Part shown: in pieces, positions 43,436 to 51,527 of the stretch
Numbering within the stretch: position 1 is the stretch's first letter
How the letters are laid out: every line of letters starts with the position of its first letter
Source of the DNA: a virus
IMG/VR virus record: IMGVR_UViG_3300020394_000003
Span: 97,705-161,704 of that record
Length of the DNA stretch: 64,000 bases
Direction: 5' to 3' (one strand)
Translations under genes and position numbers: made by a program
The notes under the pieces: generated by a model
The model's input: only the letters and a program-made list of their open reading frames with translations
Told to the model about the DNA's origin: nothing
Databases searched by the model: none

Positions 43436-44635
43436 GTGTTATTCCAGACCCTAGATGATAAAAATGAATGTGTGGGTGTATATTCAGAGGGCTCTTTGAT
43501 CTACGGTGATATCCCAGATAATCTGACCAAAACTTGGTCATATGCACCGTATTTAGAGGCTGTTGATGTAGAATATGCAAGCCTGTATGGTCCAAGTATG
43601 AATATTGCCGAAATGTGCCCAGAACACCTACAGCCAGAATGGGATGCAATCGCTGCTAGACTGAAGGCTTATTACAAGTCTTTTAACACGGCCGGCGTTT
43701 GTTTGCAAGAAAATTGTTTTTTTGATCTTGTCCCTGATAGATATCTGATTGACTTGTGTGAAGTAAGAAATAAGATAACACAGCATGTGCTGGACAACCA
43801 TGAGAAACCAGCAAATTATCAGCATTTACTGCAGATTACAAAGTTGATTCATTCGATTTCGCAGCAGAAGCTCAAAGTTGTGCCATCGAACATAAAATCA
43901 AAAAGGGCGAGTTTGCAGGCAAGGAATTTTCTGAAAAAAATTTCAAAAAGCCAGCCGTATTGTAAATACGTTGTTAATGGTACAAAGACTGGCCGATTGA
44001 CAACAATGCCAAATAGTTTTCCAATTTTAACGATGAACAAGGATTATAGATCTGTCTTGGAGCCCCAAAATGATTGGTTTGTAGAATTTGATTTCAACGC
44101 GGCTGAATTAAGAGTCCTGTTGTCGCTAGTGGGCAGAGATCAACCTAATCAGGACATCCACAATTGGAACATTGACAATGTTTTTCGTGGAATCGGAACC
44201 AGAGAAGAGGCTAAAAAACGCGCCTTCGCATGGCTGTACAATCCAGAATCAGAAGACTCCTTGATGAATCGGTTCTACGACCGCGATGCAGTCCTAGGTC
44301 AATATTGGAACGGCACCCATGTCGAGACACTATACAACAGAGCAATCCCAGCAGATCGCTTCCATGCGCTAAATTATATTGTACAAAGTACCTGTGCAGA
44401 TATGGTGCTAGAGCAGGCATATAAGATGAGTAAAGTCTTAGATGGGAAGCGTTCTAGAATTGCATTCATAATTCATGACAGTGTAGTGGTTGATCTGGCG
44501 AATGATGAACGTCAGGACATAATCAAATTATTTAATGTTTTTTCTAATACAAGACTTGGCCAATTTATGGTAAACTGCAATGCAGGAAAAAACTTTGGAA
44601 ACTTGAGAGAGTTGAGGTTAAAATGGATAAGTTAA
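43436..44635 (+). CDS. compact family A DNA polymerase
   Basis: A 399-residue protein with a PolA palm and fingers. T185-G-R-L188 matches the TGRLSS segment of Pol I. Motif A is FDFNAAELRV with D219 and E224. The O-helix keeps R256, K260, F264 and Y268 at exact four-residue spacing, and motif C is I-H347-D348 (the usual Glu replaced by Ser349). The catalytic aspartates are therefore present. There is no room for a 3'-5' exonuclease, and the thumb region looks short, so it is far smaller than T7-type or Pol I enzymes. GTG start after GAGGTGAGA. It coexists with a DnaE polymerase downstream; repair, gap filling or a specialised replication step is possible. Confidence 0.75.
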   Translation: MLFQTLDDKNECVGVYSEGSLIYGDIPDNLTKTWSYAPYLEAVDVEYASLYGPSMNIAEMCPEHLQPEWDAIAARLKAYYKSFNTAGVCLQENCFFDLVPDRYLIDLCEVRNKITQHVLDNHEKPANYQHLLQITKLIHSISQQKLKVVPSNIKSKRASLQARNFLKKISKSQPYCKYVVNGTKTGRLTTMPNSFPILTMNKDYRSVLEPQNDWFVEFDFNAAELRVLLSLVGRDQPNQDIHNWNIDNVFRGIGTREEAKKRAFAWLYNPESEDSLMNRFYDRDAVLGQYWNGTHVETLYNRAIPADRFHALNYIVQSTCADMVLEQAYKMSKVLDGKRSRIAFIIHDSVVVDLANDERQDIIKLFNVFSNTRLGQFMVNCNAGKNFGNLRELRLKWIS

Positions 44636-45468
44636 TAGGACTAGGATCTGCTGGCGTCAACATTGTTGATAAATTTGCACAGTATCCTCAATATAAGTGT
44701 TATCGATTTGATACTGATCTTGACGGACTTAAAAAAAACGGATATTACCTGATCGATGCGCAATCTGGTACAGAAGAATATGAGAAAAACTGTCCATCGG
44801 TAAAAAACTTCTTGAAATCCGCACGACCAGAGGTTACAATGGTGATGTCTGGGTGTGGAGAAATTTCTGGTATGTCGCTGTCGTTGCTAGAGCAGATACA
44901 GGATCGTAAAATTAACATATTGTATATAAAGGGGGGCGAGCGCCGACTCAGCGCAAGAGCCCGACTGACACAAAAGGCTACTTTTGGAGTATTACAAGAA
45001 TATGCCCGATCTGGACTTTTCAACTCTTTTAGTGTGGTTGACAATCGCGCCTTAGAACGCATCTTGGGCAATACACCAGTCATCGGGTATTACGATGCAC
45101 TAAACACGCTGTTGGTCAATACTGTGCACATGTTGAATGTCTTCGACAACACAAAGCCAGTTGTGTCAGATGTATCAAAGCTTTCTGAGATTAATCGGAT
45201 TAGTACCTACGGTATTTCAAAATTTGATGAAAAAAATAAAGAAAACTTGTTTTTTCCTCTTGACAGTGTTCGCCAAAAAAGGTATTATTTTGCTATCAAC
45301 AAAAAACAGCTGGAGGTCGACGGTGCTATAAACAATAAGATTGATGAATACTTAAACCAACCAAGCCATAAAGAAATTGATGTTTCTTATGGAATTTACC
45401 CTACAAATTATGAAGAAAATTTCGTATACTACAGAGTATACACCAACAAAGTTCAGGAACTAGAATGA
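44623..45468 (+). CDS. divergent FtsZ/tubulin-like protein (tentative)
   Basis: A 281-residue protein whose segments run in the order of FtsZ/tubulin GTPase domains. A nucleotide loop GLGSAGVN lies at residues 6-13, followed by FDTDLDG at 29-35 (FtsZ has N-T-D-A). A strand leads to SGCGEISGMS at 76-85 where FtsZ has the GGGTGTG signature. Next come strand NILYIKGG, a helix with RARLTQKATFGVLQEY, F-S-V-V-D-N-R-A-L (FtsZ: I-P-N-D-R-L) at 137-144, and a long helix at 156-173. The signature is degenerate (few glycines), so GTP binding may be altered. It overlaps the polymerase gene by 13 bases and touches the next gene by ATGA. The fold call is by eye and needs a profile search; a different Rossmann-type fold remains possible. 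Confidence 0.45.
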   Translation: MDKLIGLGSAGVNIVDKFAQYPQYKCYRFDTDLDGLKKNGYYLIDAQSGTEEYEKNCPSVKNFLKSARPEVTMVMSGCGEISGMSLSLLEQIQDRKINILYIKGGERRLSARARLTQKATFGVLQEYARSGLFNSFSVVDNRALERILGNTPVIGYYDALNTLLVNTVHMLNVFDNTKPVVSDVSKLSEINRISTYGISKFDEKNKENLFFPLDSVRQKRYYFAINKKQLEVDGAINNKIDEYLNQPSHKEIDVSYGIYPTNYEENFVYYRVYTNKVQELE

Positions 45469-45749
45469 AATCATACACAGGAACATTCACCAAAGCAGAC
45501 GGCTCGGCGCGCTCAATGCGGTTTGTACGGCTAGCAGATCTGCCCGATTCTTTTCTTGCGGAAAAGATCAAGGGGAATGATACGTCCGAAGCCCGACAAG
45601 CGGCCCGCCGAAAAATGCTGTCAGAAGGAAAAGAGACAGTTTGGGATTTGGATGCTAACAACTTTCGCATTTTCAACTGGAACACCACTGTGGATGACGT
45701 GGCAGAAATTGATATTGAAGATGCAAACTTTTTTAAAAATAATGCTTGA
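45465..45749 (+). CDS. small conserved-type protein, SH3-like barrel candidate
   Basis: A 94-residue protein with the pattern YTGTFTKADGSARSMRFVRL, L-P-D-S-F-L and ETVWDLDANNFRIFNWNT. It resembles small phage proteins annotated as SH3-like beta-barrel proteins of unknown function. The middle, residues 35-55, is a basic helix. ATG overlaps the stop of the FtsZ-like gene (ATGA), so the two are co-translated. A role in replication or host take-over is possible but not shown. Confidence 0.5.
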   Translation: MKSYTGTFTKADGSARSMRFVRLADLPDSFLAEKIKGNDTSEARQAARRKMLSEGKETVWDLDANNFRIFNWNTTVDDVAEIDIEDANFFKNNA

Positions 45750-45774
45750 CTTTTTTGTAAAGCAGTGTTATATT
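45746..45774 (+). promoter_or_regulatory. sigma-70-like promoter for SSB gene
   Basis: TTGACT (45746-45751) and TATATT (45769-45774) with a 17-base spacer, 64 bases before the SSB ATG. The -35 element overlaps the end of the preceding coding region. Confidence 0.65.
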
Positions 45775-45837
45775 TAATGACAGAGGTTCGGAAGATTTGC
45801 CGAGCCTACTATAGCCTAGTGCAAAAGGAGAAAAACA

Positions 45838-46581
45838 ATGGCAATTGATATGAAAGCAATGCGCGCAAAGCTTAACGCGCTTAAGAATGGCGGAGGCAAG
45901 AATAATTTTTGGCGTCCGCAGGATGGGGATCAAGATGTTCGCATCGTAGCCCCAGAAGACGGTGATCCGTTCAAGGATTACTACTTCCACTATAACGTGG
46001 GCAACGCTAGTGGATTCTTATGTCCCAAGAAGAATTATGGCGATGACTGCCCAGTGTGTAATTTTGTCCGAGCCCTTTACGATGAGGGTACGGAAGAATC
46101 AGTAAAGATGGCGAAGTCTTTGACTGCTCGTCAGCGATTCTTTAGCCCGGTGCTCGTCCGTGGCGAAGAAAAGCAGGGAATTCGCATTTGGGGTTATGGA
46201 AAGACCGCATATGAGACCTTGCTGACCCTAGTCCTCAATCCTGATTATGGCGATATCACGGATGTTGAAGAGGGCACCGATCTCACGATCAACTATGGAA
46301 AGCCTGCAGGAGCGTCGTTCCCGCAGACTAAGATCCAACCGCGCCGCAAAACCAGCAGTCTAGTGGACTCTAAGGAGCATGCAGCTGAGTTGCTATCGAA
46401 CATTCCGGCCATCGACGGTCTCTTCGAAAAGAAGACTACGGAAGAAGTAGAGGCACTCCTAGACACCTTCCTCTCCGATGATCAGGATGCTGAGGAACGT
46501 TCTAGTGAAAGTCATCGCTACAATGGAACCGAAAAAGAAACTAGCAGTGTTGATGAAGCGTTCGACCAACTGCTGAGTTAG
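45838..46581 (+). CDS. 32: single-stranded DNA-binding protein (gp32-like)
   Basis: Coats ssDNA in replication, recombination and repair. The 247-residue protein has the T4 gp32 plan: a basic N-terminal arm (residues 1-25) for cooperative binding, an OB-like core with a zinc site H51, C62, C71, C74 (T4: H64, C77, C87, C90, similar spacing) and a strongly acidic C-terminus from about 205 that recruits partners. Shorter than T4 gp32 (301). It has its own sigma-70-like promoter, an AAGGAG ribosome site and a terminator-like hairpin after it, so it can be expressed alone and at a high level. Confidence 0.88.
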   Translation: MAIDMKAMRAKLNALKNGGGKNNFWRPQDGDQDVRIVAPEDGDPFKDYYFHYNVGNASGFLCPKKNYGDDCPVCNFVRALYDEGTEESVKMAKSLTARQRFFSPVLVRGEEKQGIRIWGYGKTAYETLLTLVLNPDYGDITDVEEGTDLTINYGKPAGASFPQTKIQPRRKTSSLVDSKEHAAELLSNIPAIDGLFEKKTTEEVEALLDTFLSDDQDAEERSSESHRYNGTEKETSSVDEAFDQLLS

Positions 46582-46598
46582 CGCGAGTGGCCCACAGG

Positions 46599-46633
46599 GA
46601 GGCACAGGGTTATCAGGTGCCTCACATTTTTAT
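46599..46633 (+). terminator. hairpin after SSB gene, probable terminator
   Basis: GAGGCAC pairs perfectly with GTGCCTC over an 11-base loop and is followed by ACATTTTTATAT. It lies 18 bases after the SSB stop. The T-run is interrupted, so partial readthrough to uvsX is likely. Confidence 0.6.
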
Positions 46634-46667
46634 ATAGTGTTTTATTTGCCAGATCTAGGAGTTTTTA

Positions 46668-47786
46668 ATGGCAAGAAGGAAAAAGACAACCGGTGCAGGA
46701 AAAATGTCTATTGCCGACATGCGCGCCATTATTAACAAGAAGGCTGGCATGGAAGTCGCCCACGACTTATCTGGCGACAACCCTACCGCCGTAAAAGATT
46801 GGATTCCCACTGGTTCAAGGTGGCTAGATTCGATCATCTGCAAGGGTCAACGTGCCGGAGTGCCAGTAGGTAAGGTTACAGAGATTGCTGGCTTAGAAGC
46901 TTCAGGAAAGTCCTTCCTAGCAGCACAAGTCGCAGCAAACGCTCAGAAGATGGGTATTGACGTTATTTACTTCGATTCAGAGTCTGCAATCGACCCCGCA
47001 TTCCTTGAACGAGCCGGCTGCGATGTGGATACACTGTTATATGTACAAGCTACATCCGTTGAGTTTGTTCTGGAGACTATTGAGGATCTTCTTTCAAACA
47101 ACGAAAACCGAATGCTCTTCATTTGGGATTCACTAGCCCTTACCCCATCTATCTCTGATGTTGAGGGTGATTTCAATCCACAATCATCAATGGCAGTCAA
47201 GGCCCGAATTCTTGCAAAAGGAATGAGCAAGCTTACGGTTCCGATTGCTAACTCGCAGAGCACGTTTCTGGTCCTCAATCAGTTAAAATCTAATATTACA
47301 CGATCACCGTCCGAAGCTCTTGTGACGCCCTACATGACACCCGGCGGCAAGGCGATGATTTATGCGTACTCCTTGAGAATCTGGCTCACAGGCCGTAAAG
47401 CCAAGGCTAGTTATATCACAGACGAAAAGGGTTTCCGAATTGGCTCAGAGGTAAAGGTAAAGTTGGAGAAGTCGCGTTTTGGAACACAGGGGCGACAATG
47501 CAACTTTAAGATTTTATGGGGCACAGATTCGGTAGGCGTTCAAGACAAAGAATCGTGGTTTGAGGCTATCAAGGGATCAGATCACATCAAGCAGTCTGGA
47601 GCATGGTTTACACTGGTGTATGCAGATGGAACAGAAGAAAGATTTCAAGCTTCAAAGTGGATTCAAAAACTTTCGAATGAAAAGTTTCACTCACGCGTCG
47701 AAGAGATTATGGATATCGAGGTCGTACAAAAATTTGACAGCAGAGAAGGATCTGCAGAAGATTTTTACGGTGAAAAGGACGAATAA
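46668..47786 (+). CDS. uvsX: UvsX/RecA-like recombinase
   Basis: Strand-exchange ATPase for recombination-dependent replication and repair. A 372-residue RecA core has Walker A GLEASGKS at residues 75-82, a DSESAID catalytic segment at about 105-111, Walker B LFIWDSLA near 148-155, and L1/L2-type loops around 165-230 (SSMAVKARILAKG, QLKSN...PGG). T4 UvsX is 391 residues. It would act with the gp32-like SSB upstream and the gp46-type complex at the left end. No UvsY-like mediator is recognised in the window. Confidence 0.93.
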   Translation: MARRKKTTGAGKMSIADMRAIINKKAGMEVAHDLSGDNPTAVKDWIPTGSRWLDSIICKGQRAGVPVGKVTEIAGLEASGKSFLAAQVAANAQKMGIDVIYFDSESAIDPAFLERAGCDVDTLLYVQATSVEFVLETIEDLLSNNENRMLFIWDSLALTPSISDVEGDFNPQSSMAVKARILAKGMSKLTVPIANSQSTFLVLNQLKSNITRSPSEALVTPYMTPGGKAMIYAYSLRIWLTGRKAKASYITDEKGFRIGSEVKVKLEKSRFGTQGRQCNFKILWGTDSVGVQDKESWFEAIKGSDHIKQSGAWFTLVYADGTEERFQASKWIQKLSNEKFHSRVEEIMDIEVVQKFDSREGSAEDFYGEKDE

Positions 47787-47816
47787 AAAAAAGTTTGTCT
47801 TTTTTTAAAAAACCGC

Positions 47817-47845
47817 TTGACTAGTTATTCTATAGATGCTATATT
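47817..47845 (+). promoter_or_regulatory. sigma-70-like promoter for lipoprotein pair
   Basis: TTGACT (47817-47822) and TATATT (47840-47845) with a 17-base spacer, 23 bases before the ATG. An A/T-rich hairpin (A-run, TTTGT loop, T-run, 47786-47808) just upstream may end the uvsX transcript. Confidence 0.65.
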
Positions 47846-47868
47846 AATAACATAAAAGGAGAAACGTT

Positions 47869-48231
47869 ATGAAAACAAGCATTCTAATGGCTTTTGTAGC
47901 CTTAATGACTACAGGCTGTTTTTCGGCACATGCTCATGTGACCCCACCATCGGTTGTAATTACACCACCTCCGATCCCGCAGCCAGCTGTGGTTATCACC
48001 CCCGGTTCAGTGTCCATTCAGTGGCACTATGTATACATCGGAACAAGCTGGGTTCGTCGTGCAGGCCCTCCACCCCGTGGCGCGGTCTATCACGCTCACC
48101 CTAGGCACAGGCACTCTGTAATTGTACAGCGCTCGACAGCACACCGCGGTCATGTCCACCGCCCCGCACATCGAAGCTCTACTCACCGTAGTTCTGGTCA
48201 CAAGCACACCCATCGTCGCTCTACTCGATAG
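47869..48231 (+). CDS. His/Arg-rich secreted lipoprotein
   Basis: A 120-residue protein. The first 17 residues are a lipoprotein signal with lipobox MTTGC (acylated C17). A Pro/Val-rich segment follows (two copies of an S/A-V-V-I-T-P motif), then a short W-rich core (WHYVYIGTSWVRRAG) and a C-terminal tail of His, Arg and Ser repeats. The tail could bind metal ions, heparin-like polymers or LPS. It shares its promoter and, 17 bases on, an operon with a second lipoprotein. Lipoproteins of phages often act in superinfection exclusion; that is one possibility here. No family recognised. Confidence 0.6.
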   Translation: MKTSILMAFVALMTTGCFSAHAHVTPPSVVITPPPIPQPAVVITPGSVSIQWHYVYIGTSWVRRAGPPPRGAVYHAHPRHRHSVIVQRSTAHRGHVHRPAHRSSTHRSSGHKHTHRRSTR

Positions 48232-48248
48232 GGCATAGGAAAGAAACA

Positions 48249-48779
48249 ATGCGAACTCTCGCTAGTCTTATCACGTCCGCTATGCTTTTCACTGGCTGCA
48301 TGTGGGAGGCCGAAGGTTCAGCCCGCGGCGGCTGGCCCGGTAACGATCACCATCACTATGATAATGGTGGCCACTCTCATACCGGAGGCGCAGCACCCTA
48401 TATCTACGATATGTTTGCTGAATGCTGGCTTATGGCCGATGATGGATACTACGCTACATATGGCTGGTACTTTGAAGCAGTCATCGATTACCCGTACAAT
48501 GATTTTGAACAAATCGATGAAGTATGGCTCGATGTATACGACGGCTATGGGCTGTTGTTTTCGCAGCTAATGCACGATTCAGTAGATTATGGTGGCTGGC
48601 TCAAGCCGCCAGCTGCTGCAGCTTTTGGATACAGGACTGGTCATCATGACGGTGTATTCATGTACGCTAACAGCGATCAAAACATAAACTTGAAGTGTGA
48701 CGGTAGCGCAATCTACGATGTGTATATCACAGTCTATGACGTATATGGAAATTCTGACTCTGTAGTACAAAGTCTTTAA
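48249..48779 (+). CDS. secreted lipoprotein with His-rich N-terminus
   Basis: A 176-residue protein with a lipoprotein signal (lipobox LFTGC, acylated C17). A His/Gly/Asp-rich linker spans about residues 28-47 (NDHHHYDNGGHSHTGG). A Tyr/Trp/Asp-rich beta domain follows, with two cysteines (C59, C155) that could form a disulphide. The domain looks like those of secreted proteins in Gram-negative bacteria rather than like phage virion proteins. It follows the first lipoprotein with a 17-base gap and a GGAAAG ribosome site. An envelope role during infection, such as exclusion or metal binding, is inferred; the family is unknown. Confidence 0.6.
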   Translation: MRTLASLITSAMLFTGCMWEAEGSARGGWPGNDHHHYDNGGHSHTGGAAPYIYDMFAECWLMADDGYYATYGWYFEAVIDYPYNDFEQIDEVWLDVYDGYGLLFSQLMHDSVDYGGWLKPPAAAAFGYRTGHHDGVFMYANSDQNINLKCDGSAIYDVYITVYDVYGNSDSVVQSL

Positions 48780-48787
48780 ATTTTTGC

Positions 48788-48816
48788 TTGACAAGGACCC
48801 CTGCATTTGGTATGAT
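48788..48816 (+). promoter_or_regulatory. sigma-70-like promoter for deaminase operon
   Basis: TTGACA (48788-48793, exact consensus) and TATGAT (48811-48816) with a 17-base spacer, 26 bases before the deaminase ATG. It is the best of the host-type promoters in the window. Confidence 0.75.
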
Positions 48817-48842
48817 ATTATCAGATGTAGGGGTTTGGTTTT

Positions 48843-49277
48843 ATGTACGCGCTTTATTCAGAAGACAGCACGGCTAGTACACTAGCTAATTCAGGACGAC
48901 ACCGGCGGTATATCGAGGCAGCTAGAAAAACAGCAGAAGACTCAACTTTTCCAGACTATCGCCATGGCGCTTTGCTAGTGCGAGGGGGTTCGATTCTAAA
49001 CTCAGCATATAACAAAAATAGCCATATTGGATGGGCAAATCGTTTTCGGGCAAAATCCTGTGGCCACGCGACTCATCACGCTGAGTTGGGTGCCATACTG
49101 GGAATCGACAGAGCCAAGTCATCAGGTGCAGACGTATATGTGGTGAGAATAGGAAAAAATGGAGAACTAAAATTATCACAACCTTGCCTCATGTGCCAAT
49201 CGGTGCTAGCACATATGGGCGTCAAAAGAGTATATTATAGCATCGATGAAAACAATCTGGGGTGCATTAAGCTATGA
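48843..49277 (+). CDS. CMP/dCMP deaminase-family protein
   Basis: Zinc-dependent cytidine or deoxycytidylate deaminase fold, 144 residues. The zinc and catalytic motif H79-A-E81 and the ligand pair in P-C115-L-M-C118 are both intact. A nucleotide-binding N at about 57 (YNKNSH) is also present. dCMP deamination would supply dUMP for the ThyX encoded downstream, so a dCMP deaminase is the most economical reading. The enzyme's short length and the lack of an obvious allosteric loop leave cytidine or other substrates open. ATGA overlap with the next small gene. Confidence 0.75.
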   Translation: MYALYSEDSTASTLANSGRHRRYIEAARKTAEDSTFPDYRHGALLVRGGSILNSAYNKNSHIGWANRFRAKSCGHATHHAELGAILGIDRAKSSGADVYVVRIGKNGELKLSQPCLMCQSVLAHMGVKRVYYSIDENNLGCIKL

Positions 49278-49453
49278 AAATCAAAAAAGGCGACTTGGTA
49301 TTCTTCAAGCCAGAATACAATGATGACAACTGGGCAGACAGGTTAGCAGTAGTTATGTCTTTTGACGAGCCTTTGCTCTTGACATTACTATCAAAAGGTG
49401 ATATAGTTAAAGCTCCAATTTACACAGTAGAGAAAGTTAAGGAGAAGTCATGA
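49274..49453 (+). CDS. small hypothetical protein between deaminase and UvdE
   Basis: A 59-residue frame, MKIKKGDLVFFKPEYNDDNW at its start, with ATGA overlaps at both ends. Tight coupling and a strand-rich sequence of G-D-L-V-F-F-K and a second half G-D-I-V-K-A-P suggest a small barrel of the SH3 or KOW kind. Its density of sense codons and exact fit between neighbours make it a likely real gene. No function can be assigned. Confidence 0.6.
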   Translation: MKIKKGDLVFFKPEYNDDNWADRLAVVMSFDEPLLLTLLSKGDIVKAPIYTVEKVKEKS

Positions 49454-50388
49454 AAAATTTTGGATATGCATGCATCAACATGGGATTTTCCCAGCGACCT
49501 AAGTCCAAGAGGATTACTACTAACCGCACTATGATCAAGCGTACATTTCATGAGCGCGGGATCGAATATGCTTCGGAACTAGCGCTGCAGAATTTGCGTG
49601 ATTTGCGCACAATTCTAGAGTGGAATCTAGAAAACGATATCTATTTCTATCGACTATCATCCGATATCATTCCGTGGGCTAGTGAGTACAAACTCACCGA
49701 TATGCCGAACTATGGTGCAATTCATGCCGCTGCATTATCTGCTGGTAATTTTGCACGTCAACATGACATGCGCCTCACATCGCACCCCGGTCCATTCAAC
49801 AAGCTGGCCTCGCCCAAAGAGCGTGTGTTTCAACTCACTAAGACTGACTTGTCGGTGCACGGCGATCTGTTTGACCTTATTGGTCTGCCTCGCACGCCGT
49901 ATGCTAAGCTAAATATTCACGTCGGCGCCGCCTACGGTGACAAACCGTTTGCGCTTGACAACTTCTGTCGCAATTTTGAAAGACTGCCGGAGAATGTACG
50001 GTCACGCTTGACTGTTGAAAACGATGACAAGGAGTCGCTGTACTCAACGCTTGAGTTGTACGAAGGCGTGTACAAGCGAATCGGTATCCCTATTGTGTTT
50101 GACTATCATCATCATATGCTTCACCCCGGCGGTCAGACCGAACAGGAAGCACTAGAGCTAGCTTTGTCTACATGGGGCGACATCAAGCCTGTGGTACACT
50201 ATGCTGAGTCTCGCTCACTGGAATATGACAACCCCAAGATCAAGCCCCAAGCACACTCTGACCGCGTTGTGCGGCCGTTTGATGACTACGGTCACGACCT
50301 TGACGTTATGATCGAAGCAAAGCACAAAGAACTCGCCCTCCTTCAGTATCGTGATATGTTGAGCGCGCAAGCAAGGGTGGTGGCATGA
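49450..50388 (+). CDS. uvdE: UV damage endonuclease UvdE
   Basis: Nicks DNA 5' of UV photoproducts and starts alternative excision repair. The 312-residue protein is a TIM-barrel UvdE: GYACINMGFSQ at the start, then IYFYRLSSDIIPW (about 58-70), RLTSHPGPFNKL, K-L-N-I-H-V-G-A, R-L-T-V-E-N-D-D, and FDYHHHMLHP with metal-binding His and Asp residues. These barrel-strand metal ligands are the family hallmark. T4 uses DenV (pyrimidine dimer glycosylase), so this is a different repair solution, fitting a sunlit habitat. ATGA overlap with the preceding small gene; start well supported by GGAG. Confidence 0.9.
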   Translation: MKNFGYACINMGFSQRPKSKRITTNRTMIKRTFHERGIEYASELALQNLRDLRTILEWNLENDIYFYRLSSDIIPWASEYKLTDMPNYGAIHAAALSAGNFARQHDMRLTSHPGPFNKLASPKERVFQLTKTDLSVHGDLFDLIGLPRTPYAKLNIHVGAAYGDKPFALDNFCRNFERLPENVRSRLTVENDDKESLYSTLELYEGVYKRIGIPIVFDYHHHMLHPGGQTEQEALELALSTWGDIKPVVHYAESRSLEYDNPKIKPQAHSDRVVRPFDDYGHDLDVMIEAKHKELALLQYRDMLSAQARVVA

Positions 50389-50555
50389 TCAGGTTTATTG
50401 AAGATTTCTTGAGCAAAAGACGAGAATCCAAGCGTCAAAGTAAAATCGCACAATTGCAAAAGAAAGCAATGGAGCTTCAACGCAATGGAAATCTGCGTGA
50501 GTATGCTGTTGTTATGAAGGAAATTGAAACGTTAGAGGAACAATACAATGACTAG
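50385..50555 (+). CDS. small helical protein, DUF6435-like
   Basis: A 56-residue protein, very basic at the N-terminus (KRRESKRQSK). Its central helix, KKAMELQRNGNLREYA, matches the small bacterial family DUF6435 (A-M-x-A-Q-R-N-G-D pattern), whose function is unknown. It overlaps uvdE by 4 bases and the exonuclease gene by 8, so it is translated as part of the operon. Confidence 0.6.
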   Translation: MIRFIEDFLSKRRESKRQSKIAQLQKKAMELQRNGNLREYAVVMKEIETLEEQYND

Positions 50556-51522
50556 CATGAAGCGAGTTCTTATTGTCGATGCACTAAACATGTTCTTTAG
50601 GGCCTATATTGTAGACCCCAGCCTGTCAACTAATGGCCAACCAATTGGTGGTTTGAAAGGTTTTCTTAAGATCTTGCAGAAGCAGATCCGAGAAACTAAG
50701 CCTGATGAGGTGATCATCGCATGGGACGGCCATGGAGGTTCCAGACGCCGCAAGAGTGTAAACAAAAACTACAAAGAAGGTCGTAAGCCCATTCGCCTGA
50801 ATCGCTCTATTCGCAATATGACCGAAAACGAGGAAATGGAGAATAAGGTTTGGCAGCAAACTCGTCTTTTCGACTACCTCAACGAAATGCCAATTGCGCA
50901 AGTTATGTTGCCAGAAGTCGAGGCTGATGATGTGATTGCTGCAGTCACAAATCTGGATTATTACAAGGGCTGGCAAAAGGTCATCGTTTCTAGTGACAAG
51001 GATTTCCTACAGTTGTGCGATCATGAGACAGTGTTATATCGCCCTATCCAAAAGGTGGTCATGAATCGCAATAAGGTCATTGAAGAATATGGTATTCATC
51101 CGACAAATATGGCTCTTGCTAGGGCTATCGTGGGTGATAAGTCTGACAATTTGGATGGTATCCCCGGTATTGGCTTGAAGACTGTTGCAAAGCGTTTTCC
51201 ATTCATGGCTGAAAGCAAAAGCTACACGATTGACGATCTTATTAGTTTGTGTGAGAATCATGAAGATTCAAAGCTGAAGGTGTACACTTCAATTGTCGAG
51301 GGTCGTGAAGTAATTGAGCAAAATTACGGACTTATGCAGCTATATGTGCCATCACTCTCCCCGCAGGGCAAACAAAAGATAAAGTATTCTGTAGAAAAAT
51401 CAGAGAAACACTTTAATCAAACAGAAATTAATGTTATGATGCTTCAGGACGGAATGGGTGTCTGGGACTGGACAACTCTTTTCACAACCATGAAGCGCAT
51501 CGCCGCCAACTCCAGAGAGTAA
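50548..51522 (+). CDS. rnh: FEN-type 5'-3' exonuclease / RNase H
   Basis: A 324-residue flap endonuclease/5' exonuclease of the Pol I N-domain and T4 RNase H family, used to remove RNA primers. The metal-binding acidic residues lie in IVDALNMFFR (residues 9-18), AWDGHGGSRRR (about 58), P-E-V-E-A-D-D, S-S-D-K-D-F-L and GDKSDNLDGIPGIG. The last is the helix-hairpin-helix DNA-binding site, at about 194-207. T4 RNase H has 305 residues. Placed between repair and helicase genes, it fits lagging-strand maturation with the polymerases. A second ATG nine bases further in is possible. Confidence 0.88.
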   Translation: MTSMKRVLIVDALNMFFRAYIVDPSLSTNGQPIGGLKGFLKILQKQIRETKPDEVIIAWDGHGGSRRRKSVNKNYKEGRKPIRLNRSIRNMTENEEMENKVWQQTRLFDYLNEMPIAQVMLPEVEADDVIAAVTNLDYYKGWQKVIVSSDKDFLQLCDHETVLYRPIQKVVMNRNKVIEEYGIHPTNMALARAIVGDKSDNLDGIPGIGLKTVAKRFPFMAESKSYTIDDLISLCENHEDSKLKVYTSIVEGREVIEQNYGLMQLYVPSLSPQGKQKIKYSVEKSEKHFNQTEINVMMLQDGMGVWDWTTLFTTMKRIAANSRE

Positions 51523-51527
51523 GCCAG

